From positions 90,340-96,299 of the forward strand of contig DFFM01000016.1 in assembly GCA_002369515.1 (NCBI GenBank): a stretch of 5,960 nucleotides of DNA, read 5' to 3'. The notes beneath the pieces are model-generated. The model did no database searches. It was not told the DNA's origin and saw only the letters and a list, made by a program, of their open reading frames with translations. The DNA comes from Prevotella sp. UBA3776. GTDB lineage: Bacteria > Bacteroidota > Bacteroidia > Bacteroidales > Bacteroidaceae. Positions 5,851 through 5,960 of this stretch are shown piece after piece. How positions within the stretch are numbered: the first letter of the stretch is position 1; the number at the start of each line of letters is the position of its first letter. A program made the translations under genes and the position numbers.

Positions 5851-5960
5851 GCCTGTTTTATTCATACAAATGGCAGAATAGCGCTCCGCGCCTTTGGCTT
5901 TCCCATCGGCCGCCGATTTTCAATTCAAAAACCAGTAAAAACCAACACGGACAAGGAAAA
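5851..5960. other. Intergenic sequence, no gene recognised
   Basis: No ORF with coding character, RNA gene or Bacteroidetes-type promoter box was found here on either strand. One short inverted repeat, ATCGG (5905-5909) with CCGAT (5913-5917), is followed by TTTT. It could be a weak terminator, but the stem is only 5 bp. The last 40 bases are A-rich and may lead into a gene beyond the right edge. Confidence 0.5.

Noticed and set aside
5578..5865. A 95-codon minus-strand frame across the repeat array.
   Set aside because: The 85-bp repeat is not a multiple of three, so each unit is read in a different frame. The open frame is a by-product of the repeat, and no promoter box precedes it.
5374..5919. 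An 11-bp inverted match between AAATCGGCGGC (5374-5384) and GCCGCCGATTT (5909-5919), as possible ends of a mobile element.
   Set aside because: Matches of this length are expected by chance in a window of this size, no target-site duplication or transposase is seen, and neither copy lies at a natural boundary.

Overview
The window looks like chromosomal DNA of a member of the Bacteroidales, most likely Prevotella/Bacteroides-like. The evidence is a hybrid two-component system protein of the type characteristic of Bacteroidetes, promoter motifs of the Bacteroidetes form (TTTG, about 20 nt, TAnnTTTG), start codons without Shine-Dalgarno sequences, and GC-rich genes separated by very AT-rich spacers. 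No species can be fixed from the sequence alone.

Layout, left to right. (1) Positions 1-1069, minus strand: the N-terminal 356 codons of arginyl-tRNA synthetase (argS). The gene runs off the left edge, with a TAnnTTTG box just upstream of its start. (2) Positions 1070-1180: a spacer holding that promoter and an 8-bp inverted repeat. (3) Positions 1181-5164, minus strand: one 1,327-residue hybrid two-component regulator. It has a periplasmic two-propeller sensor, a membrane helix, a histidine kinase, a receiver and an AraC-type DNA-binding domain. It fills two thirds of the window. (4) Positions 5165-5348: an AT-rich divergent control region. A well-formed minus-strand promoter drives the regulator, and a plus-strand TAATTTTG box faces the other way. 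(5) Positions 5352-5546: a likely small non-coding RNA with a 5' hairpin, an AT-rich middle and a perfect 15-bp terminator hairpin followed by nine T. (6) Positions 5547-5960: no gene. There is a cluster of small hairpins, then a tandem array with an 85-bp period, built from alternating 42- and 43-bp half units that each begin with TATCTCCCGACG.

How the parts may work together. argS is housekeeping and probably independent. Family knowledge says such hybrid regulators sense a glycan fragment in the periplasm and switch on a nearby polysaccharide utilisation locus, but no susC/susD-like or glycosidase gene lies inside this window. The most interesting part is the right-hand intergenic region: a terminated, structured transcript divergent from the regulator, followed by a phased repeat array.
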